9,249 bases of DNA, from NCBI GenBank assembly GCA_028290325.1, contig JAQGJY010000195.1:1-9249 (forward strand), in the 5' to 3' direction. The position numbers were made by a program, and so were the translations under genes. Below are positions 1 through 5,946 of the stretch, in pieces. Position 1 is the first letter of the stretch. Each line of letters starts with the position of its first letter. Origin of the DNA: Tardiphaga sp. (GTDB lineage Bacteria > Pseudomonadota > Alphaproteobacteria > Rhizobiales > Xanthobacteraceae). The notes under the pieces are model-generated. The model did not search any database and was not told the DNA's origin. It saw only the letters and a program-made list of their open reading frames with translations.

Positions 1-1094
1 GATTTCATCAGCTCGAAGCCTTTGTTGATGTCGGAGAGCGGCATCACATGCGTGATCATCGGGTCGATCTGGATCTTGCCCTGCATGTACCAGTCCACGA
101 TCTTGGGCACGTCGGTCCGGCCGCGCGCGCCGCCGAACGCGGTGCCCTTCCAGACCCGTCCGGTAACCAGCTGGAACGGCCGCGTCGCGATTTCCGCGCC
201 TGATGGTGCGACGCCGATCACAATCGACTGGCCCCAGCCGCGATGGCAGGCCTCGAGCGCCTGACGCATCACGGTGACGTTGCCGGTGCAGTCGAAGGTA
301 TAGTCCGCGCCGCCGATCTGGTCGGCGCCGGACTTGGTCATATCGACCAGATAGGGCACGAGATCTTTGCCGATCTCCTTCGGGTTGACGAAATGCGTCA
401 TGCCGAAGCGCTCGCCCCAGGCCTTGCGGTCGTTGTTGATATCGACGCCGATGATCATGTCCGCGCCGGCCAGCCGAAGGCCTTGCAGCACGTTGAGCCC
501 GATGCCGCCGAGGCCGAACACGATCGCCTTGGCGCCTTGCTCGACCTTGGCGGTGTTGATCACCGCGCCGACACCCGTGGTGACGCCGCAGCCGATGTAG
601 CAGACCTTGTCGAACGGCGCGTCCTCGCGGATTTTCGCGACCGCGATCTCCGGCAGCACCGTGTAGTTCGCGAATGTCGAGGTGCCCATATAGTGATGCA
701 CCGGCTTGCCTTCCAAGGAAAACCGGGAGGTGCCGTCCGGCATCAGACCCTGACCCTGCGTGCTCCGGATCGCCGTGCAGAGATTGGTTTTGCGCGACAG
801 GCACGATGGGCACTGCCGGCATTCCGGCGTGTAAAGCGGGATGACGTGGTCGCCCTTTTTCACCGACGTCACGTTGCGCCCGACATCGACGACGATGCCC
901 GCGCCCTCGTGGCCGAGGATCGCCGGGAACAGGCCTTCGGGGTCCGCGCCCGACAAGGTGAATTCGTCGGTGTGGCAGATGCCGGTGGCTTTGATTTCGA
1001 TCAGCACTTCGCCGTCGCGCGGGCCTTCGAGCTGTACGGTCGTGATCTCAAGCGGCTTGCCTGCGGCGATGGCGACGGCGGCGCGAACATCCAT
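1..1094 (-). CDS. frmA: S-(hydroxymethyl)glutathione dehydrogenase / class III alcohol dehydrogenase (3' end cut by window edge)
   Basis: Zinc- and NAD-dependent cytosolic enzyme that oxidises S-hydroxymethylglutathione, formed spontaneously from formaldehyde and glutathione, to S-formylglutathione. Class III enzymes also reduce S-nitrosoglutathione. The reading frame from the ATG at 1094-1092 is open to the window edge and gives 364 codons; the family is about 369-373 residues, so only a few C-terminal residues are missing. Visible landmarks: catalytic-zinc Cys40 in GICHTDEF, His62-Glu63 in LGHEGAG, the four structural-zinc cysteines C92, C95, C98 and C106, a GCGVTTG motif, the Rossmann motif FGLGGIGL, and the strongly conserved RPFQLVTGRVWKG stretch. 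The protein begins MDVRAAVAIAAGKPLEI, closely like FrmA of E. coli. It is divergent from the DMT transporter; no S-formylglutathione hydrolase is visible in the window, though it could lie beyond the left edge. The family call is very secure. Physiological substrate preference (formaldehyde or nitrosoglutathione) is inferred. Confidence 0.95.
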   Translation of the reverse strand, partial: MDVRAAVAIAAGKPLEITTVQLEGPRDGEVLIEIKATGICHTDEFTLSGADPEGLFPAILGHEGAGIVVDVGRNVTSVKKGDHVIPLYTPECRQCPSCLSRKTNLCTAIRSTQGQGLMPDGTSRFSLEGKPVHHYMGTSTFANYTVLPEIAVAKIREDAPFDKVCYIGCGVTTGVGAVINTAKVEQGAKAIVFGLGGIGLNVLQGLRLAGADMIIGVDINNDRKAWGERFGMTHFVNPKEIGKDLVPYLVDMTKSGADQIGGADYTFDCTGNVTVMRQALEACHRGWGQSIVIGVAPSGAEIATRPFQLVTGRVWKGTAFGGARGRTDVPKIVDWYMQGKIQIDPMITHVMPLSDINKGFELMK

Positions 1095-1165
1095 GGTGAA
1101 TCCCGTTCGGTTTGGAAGATGGCGCGCGGACGCCGGACAAGTCCGCGCGATTGTCATTGCTCGTT

Positions 1166-1194
1166 ATCATACGATCTGGCATGGCAAGCCGCAA
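1166..1194 (-). promoter_or_regulatory. Candidate sigma70-type promoter for the class III ADH gene
   Basis: Reading the minus strand, TTGCGG (1194-1189) is followed after exactly 17 bases by TATGAT (1171-1166). This is a good -35/-10 pair, and a transcript start near 1159 would give a leader of about 65 nt before the ATG at 1094. A GGGA tract about 8 nt upstream of that ATG could serve as the ribosome binding site. The -35 box lies inside the stretch that would be coding if the divergent transporter started at 1181, which mildly favours the 1217 start for that gene. No transcript evidence is available; this is pattern matching only. Confidence 0.4.
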
Positions 1195-1216
1195 ATCTCC
1201 CAAGATCAGACCGCGA

Positions 1217-2119
1217 ATGTCCCGAGATCAAAACCCGTCAGAGCTGGTCTCAGTCGCCACGCGCACCGCGCCGGCGCTGTTCGTGCTGCTGTGGAGCACC
1301 GGCTTCGTCGGCACCAAATACGCGCTGGTCGGCGCCGAGCCGCTGACCTATCTCGCGATCCGCATGGTGCTGGTGGTGGCGTTGATGGCGATCATCGCGA
1401 CGATCGCGCGCGCGCGCTGGCCGGATGCCGCCGGCATCGGCCATAGCATCGTCGCGGGACTGCTGGTGCACGGCTTCTATCTGGCGGGCACCGCGATCGC
1501 GATCGCGCATTCGATTCCGGCCGGCCTGTCGGCGCTGATCCCCGGATTGCAACCGATCCTGACATCGACATTGGCGAGCCGCTTTCTCGGCGAGCGCGTC
1601 ACGCCGCTGCAATGGGTTGGTCTGCTGCTCGGGCTGGGCGGTGTCGGCATGATCCTGTACGGCCGGCCGATGAGCGGCGATGCCGGCTGGGGCTGGCTCG
1701 CCTCGGGCGTCTCGCTGGTCAGCATCACGCTCGGCACGCTCTATCAGAAGCGCTTCTGCGGCGGCATCGACTGGCGCGCCGGCAACACGATCCAGTACAT
1801 GGCTGCGCTCGCGCTCTATGCCGGGGGCGCGTTCGCTTTCGAGACCCGCGCGGTGATTTGGAGCGTCGAATTCGCCGCCGCCGTCGTGTGGCTCGCGGTG
1901 GTGCTGTCGATCGGCTCGATCGGCTTGCTGTACTGGCTGATCCGCCGTTCGGCGGCGACGCAGGTGGCGAGCCTGTTCTATCTGGTGCCGGCGACGACCG
2001 CCGTGATGGCCTACGTGCTGTTCGGCGAGAAGCTCGGCGTGCTCGCGGTCGTCGGCATGTGCGTCTGCGCCACGGCGGTATTGCTGGTCAACCGCAAGCC
2101 CATTCCAGCCCCGCCGTAA
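1217..2119 (+). CDS. EamA/DMT-superfamily inner-membrane transporter
   Basis: A 300-residue, very hydrophobic protein with about ten predicted transmembrane helices, arranged as two EamA (drug/metabolite transporter) repeats. The first repeat ends around SRFLGERVTPLQWVGLLLG and the second around LFGEKLGVLAVVGM. The GE(R/K) signature at the start of the last helix pair of each half is typical of the family. It also has the N-terminal WSTGF motif seen in the first helix of many such exporters. Members move amino acids, purines, sugars or toxic metabolites; the substrate cannot be read from sequence. I chose the ATG at 1217 (MSRDQNPSE). In-frame alternatives are ATG 1181 (12 residues longer) and a TTG at 1112; neither has a better ribosome binding site, and the extra residues are basic and non-membrane. 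Transcribed away from the ADH gene, it ends just before a tandem repeat array and a terminator. Confidence 0.9.
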   Translation: MSRDQNPSELVSVATRTAPALFVLLWSTGFVGTKYALVGAEPLTYLAIRMVLVVALMAIIATIARARWPDAAGIGHSIVAGLLVHGFYLAGTAIAIAHSIPAGLSALIPGLQPILTSTLASRFLGERVTPLQWVGLLLGLGGVGMILYGRPMSGDAGWGWLASGVSLVSITLGTLYQKRFCGGIDWRAGNTIQYMAALALYAGGAFAFETRAVIWSVEFAAAVVWLAVVLSIGSIGLLYWLIRRSAATQVASLFYLVPATTAVMAYVLFGEKLGVLAVVGMCVCATAVLLVNRKPIPAPP

Positions 2120-2134
2120 GATCGTCCGACGGTC

Positions 2135-2210
2135 CCTGCCATGAAACGGCCTGCCATGAAACGGCCTGCCACGAACAAGCCTGCCATGAACAAGCCTGCC
2201 ATGAAAAAAG
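2135..2210. repeat. Five-copy 15-bp tandem repeat
   Basis: Five head-to-tail units of consensus CCTGCCATGAAMMRG begin at 2135, 2150, 2165, 2180 and 2195; the last has one extra A and runs straight into the terminator stem. Units 1 and 2 are identical (ending ACGG), units 3 and 4 end CAAG, and unit 3 carries one T-to-C change. The period is a multiple of three, so all six frames stay open and repetitive (for example MKRPA repeated on plus, MAGLF/MAGRF on minus). I see no Shine-Dalgarno or domain to support translation. It lies between the transporter stop (2119) and the terminator, and resembles replication-slippage expansion of the sequence next to the hairpin. Confidence 0.9.
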
Positions 2211-2235
2211 CCTCCGGATCTCTCCGAAGGCTTTT
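2204..2235 (-). terminator. Intrinsic terminator (bidirectional; stronger for the H1-like gene)
   Basis: Arms 2206-2218 and 2223-2235 pair over 13 positions with a single C-A mismatch and a 4-base loop. The pairing includes AAAAGCCT against AGGCTTTT. On the minus strand the stem ends in a run of six T, making a canonical Rho-independent terminator about 40-70 nt past the stop of the H1-like gene. On the plus strand the tail is four T, which probably also stops transcripts from the DMT transporter. It serves two convergent genes. Confidence 0.85.
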
Positions 2236-2273
2236 CGTATCGCTCTTGGATGGTGGTTTGAAGCGTCGCGTTG

Positions 2274-2651
2274 TTACTTCTTGCTCTTCTTGCCGGTTTT
2301 CGCCTTCTTGGCCTTCTTCGGCGCAGCAGCCTTCTTGGTCTTCTTGGCGGCGGTCTTCTTCGCGGCCTTCTTCGTGGTCTTCTTGACCGACTTCTTGGCG
2401 GCCTTCTTCGTGGTCTTGGCAGCCTTCGTGGTCTTCTTGGCGGCGGTCTTCTTGGTGGCCTTCTTTGCTTTCTTCACGGTGTTCTTCTTTCCTGTTGTCT
2501 TGGCGGCTTTCTTGCCGGCCGTCTTGGTGGATGTCTTCGCGGCTTTCTTCGCGGCTTTCTTCGGCGCGCGCTTGGCGGTCTTCTTTGCCGGGGCGGCGGG
2601 AGCCGGAGCTTCCTCGCCAGGCATGACGTGCATCAGATTATCGTCGTCCAT
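2274..2651 (-). CDS. Lysine/alanine-rich histone H1-like DNA-binding protein
   Basis: A 125-residue protein with an acidic head (MDDDNLMHVMPGEE), a short Pro/Ala hinge, then about 100 residues made almost only of Lys, Ala and Thr in KKAAKK, KKTAAKK and TTKKAA modules. About 47 of 125 residues are lysine, with almost no hydrophobic core, no Cys and no aromatic residue. This composition matches the C-terminal tail of eukaryotic H1 and bacterial H1-like proteins (Hc1/Hc2-like, AlgP-like). Such proteins bind DNA nonspecifically and compact the nucleoid; that role is inferred from composition only. The start is fixed by GGAGG five bases ahead of the ATG at 2651-2649; an in-frame longer start at 2729 lacks this. 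Lysine is mostly AAG and the gene is itself highly repetitive, so its length may vary between strains. It ends at a strong terminator. It lies downstream of phrB on the same strand with a 105-nt gap, so it may have its own promoter. Confidence 0.87.
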   Translation of the reverse strand: MDDDNLMHVMPGEEAPAPAAPAKKTAKRAPKKAAKKAAKTSTKTAGKKAAKTTGKKNTVKKAKKATKKTAAKKTTKAAKTTKKAAKKSVKKTTKKAAKKTAAKKTKKAAAPKKAKKAKTGKKSKK

Positions 2652-2656
2652 TTCAT

Positions 2657-2661
2657 CCTCC
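2657..2661 (-). promoter_or_regulatory. Shine-Dalgarno that fixes the H1-like start
   Basis: The minus strand reads GGAGG followed by ATGAA and then the ATG at 2651-2649. It is one of the strongest ribosome binding sites in the window. It selects the 125-residue form over the upstream in-frame ATG at 2729, which would add a 26-residue extension (MKANRAALNFS...) unlike the rest of the protein. Confidence 0.8.
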
Positions 2662-2756
2662 AGATGGTTTGGATGATTCAACGATAACCGATTCGCGGAA
2701 AAGTTGAGCGCTGCACGATTCGCTTTCAACTGTTAAGTCACTCGACGATCACGTTT

Positions 2757-4238
2757 TCAGTTTCGCGTCGTCGCGTAGGCCTTCAACGCGCGTTCGCGTG
2801 CCGCCTTATGATCGACGATCGGCTGCGGATAATTCTCGCCGAGCACAACGCCGGCGTCGCGCAATTCGAGCGGCGTCGCCGTCCATGGCGCGTGAACGAT
2901 CCTGTTCGGAAGCTCCTTCAGTTCGGGCACCCAACGACGCACGTAGTCGCCGGCGGGATCGAACTTCTCGCCTTGCAGCACCGGATTGAAGACGCGGAAA
3001 TAGGGCGCCGCATCCGCGCCGCAGCCCGCCACCCACTGCCAGTTGGCGGGATTGCTGCCGGGATCGGCATCGACCAGTGTGTCCCAGAACCACTGCTCGC
3101 CGCGTCGCCAGTCGATGAGCAGATGCTTGACCAGAAACGACGCCACGACCATCCGCACGCGATTGTGCACCACGCCGCTGAACCACAATTCGCGCATCCC
3201 GGCGTCGATTATCGGGTAGCCGGTCCGGCCCTTGCACCACGCCGTGAAGGCGCCGTCGTCCTGCCGCCAAGGAAAATCATCGAACGACGATTGCAAGTTG
3301 TGCCGATGCAGATCGGGCAGGTCATACAGCAGATGCCGGCAGAACTCGCGCCAGCCGAGCTCGCTCATCAGCTTGGCGATGTCGCCGCTGAGCTGGCTTT
3401 GGCGATCCGAGGCGAAGTTGGCGGCGTGCCAGATTTGGCGTGGGCTGATCTCGCCGAAACGCAGATGCGGCGATAGCCGCGAGGTCGCCGGTTTGTCCAT
3501 GCGGTCGCGATCACGCGCATAGCCAAGCACGCCGCCATCGAGGAAACCATCGAGCTTGCTCCGCGCGGCGGCCTCGCCCGGCGTCCAGGTCTCGCGCAAA
3601 CCGCCGGCCCAGTCCGGCTTGATCGGCTCCAGCCGCCAGTCGGCGAGATCGTCGCTTGCAATGCCCGGGCCGGCGATGATGGAGGTCGGGGCAGGCAGCG
3701 GCGCGGGCGGATCGCCGAGCGACCGGACGCGCTTCCAGAACGGTGTGAAGACGCGAAGGCCGCGCCCGTCCTTGTTGCGGATGGCGGTCGGATTGACGAG
3801 CAGGTCGCCCCGACAGCGATGCACGGCGACGTCGAGACCCGCCATTGCATCCGCGACGTCTTGCGCGACCTCGACGTGAGCCGCGATCGCGATCTCGTTC
3901 CAGTAGATCGCGCTCGCCGTCGTTTCGCGCGCGAGGCCGGCGAGAACATCGACGGCCTTGCCGCGCCGAAGCACCAGCGCGCCGCCGATCGCCGCAAGGC
4001 TTGCCGCCAGCGCGCGCAGCGACTGCGCCAACCACCATTGCGACGCCGCGCCAAGCGGGCGCGCTTTCGGCGGCTGCAACGCGGCGCTGTCGTCGTCGCG
4101 CACATAGACGCAGATCACCGGCGCGCCACTCTCGACGGCGGCGTGCAAAGCCGGATGATCCGACAGGCGCAGATCGTCGCGAAACCAGACGATGCAGGGG
4201 CGGGGCTGATCCGATACGTTCGCGATGCGACTTGCCAT
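2757..4238 (-). CDS. phrB: Deoxyribodipyrimidine photolyase (class I CPD photolyase)
   Basis: Flavoenzyme that uses blue/near-UV light to split cyclobutane pyrimidine dimers in DNA. It is 493 residues from the ATG at 4238-4236 (family about 470-500). The N-terminal alpha/beta antenna domain begins at IVWFRDDLRLSDHPAL. The C-terminal helical FAD domain contains GWREFCRH (Trp296, Glu298), GYPIIDAGMRELW, VHNRVRM (Asn359-Arg360, equivalent to the active-site Asn-Arg of E. coli PhrB), LLIDWRRGEQWFW, NWQWVAGCGADAAPYFRVFNP, and the closing YPQPIVDHK. These closely track E. coli PhrB, so I prefer a class I CPD photolyase to a cryptochrome or a (6-4)/FeS photolyase. The frame also allows a TTG start at 4256 (six residues longer); neither start has a clear ribosome site. 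It is divergent from the DUF2177 gene and upstream of the H1-like gene. The antenna chromophore (MTHF or 8-HDF) cannot be told from sequence by eye. Confidence 0.95.
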   Translation of the reverse strand: MASRIANVSDQPRPCIVWFRDDLRLSDHPALHAAVESGAPVICVYVRDDDSAALQPPKARPLGAASQWWLAQSLRALAASLAAIGGALVLRRGKAVDVLAGLARETTASAIYWNEIAIAAHVEVAQDVADAMAGLDVAVHRCRGDLLVNPTAIRNKDGRGLRVFTPFWKRVRSLGDPPAPLPAPTSIIAGPGIASDDLADWRLEPIKPDWAGGLRETWTPGEAAARSKLDGFLDGGVLGYARDRDRMDKPATSRLSPHLRFGEISPRQIWHAANFASDRQSQLSGDIAKLMSELGWREFCRHLLYDLPDLHRHNLQSSFDDFPWRQDDGAFTAWCKGRTGYPIIDAGMRELWFSGVVHNRVRMVVASFLVKHLLIDWRRGEQWFWDTLVDADPGSNPANWQWVAGCGADAAPYFRVFNPVLQGEKFDPAGDYVRRWVPELKELPNRIVHAPWTATPLELRDAGVVLGENYPQPIVDHKAARERALKAYATTRN

Positions 4239-4310
4239 CAGGCTGATCCAACTCAATGTTCACGCGTTGATCCGGTCGCAGGTCGCGGTCCTGAATGCAA
4301 CTATTGCCGG

Positions 4311-4342
4311 ATCGAACGCTTGTTGGTGCCTTGCGGTTCGAT
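4311..4342 (-). promoter_or_regulatory. Inverted repeat ATCGAAC...GTTCGAT; possible EcfG-like promoter toward phrB
   Basis: The phrB / DUF2177 intergenic region carries a 7-bp inverted repeat with arms ATCGAAC (4311-4317) and GTTCGAT (4336-4342). Read on the minus strand it also forms CGAAC (4340-4336), 17 bases, then CGTT (4318-4315). That differs by one base from the alphaproteobacterial general-stress (EcfG) promoter pattern GGAAC-N16/17-CGTT. Transcription would start about 70 nt upstream of the phrB ATG. It could instead be an operator for a dimeric regulator of both divergent genes. Either role is tentative. Confidence 0.25.
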
Positions 4343-4362
4343 GAGAATACAAAGGAGACGAC

Positions 4363-4764
4363 GTGAAACGTTATGCGATCCTCTACGTAGCGACGATGGC
4401 GGTGATGCTGCCGCTCGATCTGCTGTTTCTCGGCTTCGTCGCCAAGGGCTTCTTTCAGTCGCAGGTCGGCGACATGCTTGGCGATATCCGCCCGGTGCCG
4501 GCGGTGCTGTTCTATCTGCTCTACATTGCCGGGATCATGATTTTCGTCAGCGGCTCGCCCGACGCGACATGGCGATCGACGCTGCTGTTCGGCGCGCTGT
4601 TTGGTTTCTTCTGCTACGCGACGTTCGAGCTGACGGCGCTGGCGCTGCTCAAGCACTGGACCTGGAATGTCGTGCTGGTGGATATCGCCTGGGGCAGCTT
4701 CGTCACCGCGGTCGGGGCCACGCTCGGATGGGCGCTGGCCAATTGGGTGATCGAGAAGGTGTGA
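4363..4764 (+). CDS. DUF2177 family inner-membrane protein
   Basis: A 133-residue protein with four hydrophobic segments: about residues 5-28 (ILYVATMAVMLPLDLLFLG), 45-64 (PAVLFYLLYIAGIMIFV), 73-97 (LLFGALFGFFCYATFELTAL) and 105-128 (VVLVDIAWGSFVTAVGATLG). This size, the early LPLDLLFLGF motif, the central GALFGFFCYATFELT and the VDIAWGSF segment are the pattern of the DUF2177 family, whose biochemical role is unknown. The GTG start at 4363 is well supported by AAAGGAG ending five bases upstream. It diverges from phrB, so it may be co-induced with the photolyase, but that is inference from position. No enzymatic motif is visible. Confidence 0.88.
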   Translation: MKRYAILYVATMAVMLPLDLLFLGFVAKGFFQSQVGDMLGDIRPVPAVLFYLLYIAGIMIFVSGSPDATWRSTLLFGALFGFFCYATFELTALALLKHWTWNVVLVDIAWGSFVTAVGATLGWALANWVIEKV

Positions 4765-4780
4765 GGGGCCACGCGCCGGC

Positions 4781-4830
4781 AGCGTCATCCTGAGGCGCGG
4801 AGGCGCTTGCCTGAGCCTTGAAGGATGCGC
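4781..4830. repeat. Dispersed palindromic (REP-like) repeat
   Basis: Between the DUF2177 stop and the peroxiredoxin stop lies GTCATCCTGAGG (4784-4795), a GC-rich centre (GCGGAGGCGC) and CCTTGAAGGATG (4816-4827). The ends are imperfectly complementary (CATCCT and AGGATG). This is the general layout of the short palindromes that are repeated many times between genes in Bradyrhizobium/Rhodopseudomonas genomes. That family membership is from memory of its appearance and cannot be tested here. The element sits between two convergent genes and may act as a terminator or mRNA stabiliser. Confidence 0.5.
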
Positions 4831-4905
4831 GTTACCGAAGGAGCCGCCGCCCGTCGCGCTCGCCAAACCCGGCGAGCTGCTCTGGGTGACGGCTATTTCG
4901 CAACG

Positions 4906-5565
4906 TCACTTCGGCTGCGGGACGATCCGGATATAAGGCTTCGGCGATCGCCAGCCGTCCGGATAGATCGTCTTGGCCTCGTCGTCGGTGACGGAGCCCG
5001 CGATGATCACGTCGCCGCCCTGCTGCCAGTCGGCGGGCGTCGCGACGCGGTGTTTGGCCGTCATCTGCAACGAGTCGATCACGCGCAGAATTTCCTGAAA
5101 ATTGCGGCCGGTCGTCATGGGATAGACGAGAACCAGTTTGATCTTCTTGTCCGGGCCGATGATGAAGACGTTGCGGACCGTGGCGTTGTCGGCGGCGGTT
5201 CGGGTGTTGGCGTCGCCCGAGACCGAGGCCGGCAGCATGTCGTAGAGTTTCGAGATCGCCAGATCCGTATCGCCGATCATCGGGAAGTTCGGGGCCAAGC
5301 CCTGCGTCTCCGCGATGTCGTCAGCCCACAAGGCGTGCTTGGCAATCGGATCGACGCTGAGTCCGATCAGCTTGACGTGTCGCTTGTCGAATTCCGGCTT
5401 CAGATGCGCCAACGCGCCCAATTCGGTGGTGCAGACCGGCGTGAAGTCCTTCGGATGCGAGAACAGCAAGCCCCAGTCCTGCCCGAGCCAGTCGTGGAAC
5501 TTGATCCTGCCGTGCGTGGTGTCCGCCTCGAAGTCGGGCGCGGTCGTACCGAGATTCAAAGTCAT
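4906..5565 (-). CDS. 1-Cys peroxiredoxin (Prx6 / AhpC-TSA family)
   Basis: Thiol peroxidase that reduces hydrogen peroxide, alkyl hydroperoxides and possibly peroxynitrite in the cytosol. It is 219 residues, the usual Prx6-type length (about 210-225). The active-site motif is HPKDFTPVCTTEL with peroxidatic Cys45. The other active-site Thr (Thr42) and Pro (Pro38) of the PxxxT/SxxC pattern are present, and an Arg lies in NATVRNVF. I see no second cysteine anywhere in the protein, which defines the 1-Cys type and excludes 2-Cys AhpC. The C-terminal part (ADWQQGGDVIIAG, then KTIYPDGW and the end PKPYIRIVPQPK) is the dimer-forming extension of the Prx6 group. The ATG at 5565-5563 follows a GGATGGGGA purine tract about ten bases upstream. 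It stands alone on its strand; a TATACT hexamer at 5617-5612 on the minus strand could be its -10 box, but no good -35 accompanies it. Confidence 0.94.
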   Translation of the reverse strand: MTLNLGTTAPDFEADTTHGRIKFHDWLGQDWGLLFSHPKDFTPVCTTELGALAHLKPEFDKRHVKLIGLSVDPIAKHALWADDIAETQGLAPNFPMIGDTDLAISKLYDMLPASVSGDANTRTAADNATVRNVFIIGPDKKIKLVLVYPMTTGRNFQEILRVIDSLQMTAKHRVATPADWQQGGDVIIAGSVTDDEAKTIYPDGWRSPKPYIRIVPQPK

Positions 5566-5946
5566 GCGTGGTCCCCATCCTGTTCCAGCAACTCACCAAT
5601 TTGGCTTCGGAAGTATATCGGCGCGGGAGGCGGAGCGATACCGGCCGGCAAAAAGGACAACATTTTTCTCTCTCGCCCGGCGGCCATAGCATCGCGTTCT
5701 GTGCCAGCGGCACGATGCAGAAACAACACAGCAACACGAAAAGCCGACCTGCCTTGAGATTGCCGCGCATGCGCCGTGTCGGCGCCGGGCCGGCCTGCGA
5801 GCACTCGGTTCGAACCATCGCGCCGGACTTGGCGACCCACCGAAGAATCATCTCGAATTCGCCCGATCTCGAACACGATCTTTTAACCATTCGTTTACGC
5901 CCGCATGGACATGTTGGGCCTCACTGCAAGCAAAGAAGAGTTTGAA
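5566..5946. other. Gene-poor intergenic region between divergent genes
   Basis: These 381 bases separate the peroxiredoxin start from the next gene. The open frames here (for example minus 5876-5562, plus 5568-5945) have no recognisable domain, no good ribosome site and an Arg/Ala-rich shadow composition, so I call none. Visible elements are a TATACT at 5612-5617 (minus), an A/T-rich patch near 5650-5670, a perfect 10-bp palindrome GGTTCGAACC at 5807-5816, and a CGAAC-N17-CGTTT element at 5870-5896 (plus). The palindrome resembles a tRNA T-loop, but no acceptor or anticodon stems fold around it. A small RNA cannot be excluded. Confidence 0.6.
5870..5896 (+). promoter_or_regulatory. Possible EcfG-like promoter CGAAC-N17-CGTTT
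   Basis: CGAAC (5870-5874), 17 bases, then CGTTT (5892-5896). It differs at one position (C for the first G) from the GGAAC-N16/17-CGTT pattern used by EcfG-type sigma factors in Rhizobiales. The transcript would start near 5903, too close to the ATG at 5905 but about 45 nt ahead of the ATG at 5947, which has a ribosome binding site. That agrees with the start chosen for the downstream gene. It is a weak match and untested. Confidence 0.25.

Noticed and set aside
243..1346. A 367-codon plus-strand frame over the alcohol dehydrogenase
   Set aside because: It is the mirror of the class III ADH coding strand and crosses into the transporter start; no recognisable domain and no ribosome site.
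2141..2386. Small frame starting with MKRPA repeats
   Set aside because: It is created by the 15-bp tandem repeat, runs through the terminator hairpin, then reads antisense to the H1-like gene. No Shine-Dalgarno.
2271..2687. Leu/Phe-rich frame that looks like a membrane protein, opposite the H1-like gene
   Set aside because: Lysine AAG codons read backward give CTT (Leu) or, in other frames, TTC (Phe), so the hydrophobic text is an artefact of the lysine-rich gene.
4268..4297. TGATCC upstream of the DUF2177 gene as a possible RpoE/ChrR (singlet-oxygen) -35 box
   Set aside because: No matching -10 sequence at the expected 17-18 base spacing (TGAATG instead), so the promoter is not supported.
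3511..4866. A 451-codon minus-strand frame spanning the photolyase start, the intergenic gap and the DUF2177 gene
   Set aside because: It overlaps two well-supported genes out of frame and has Arg-rich shadow composition.
5800..5850. tRNA-like GGTTCGAACC
   Set aside because: It resembles a T-loop, but the flanking bases do not form a T-stem, and no acceptor, D or anticodon stem can be folded around it.
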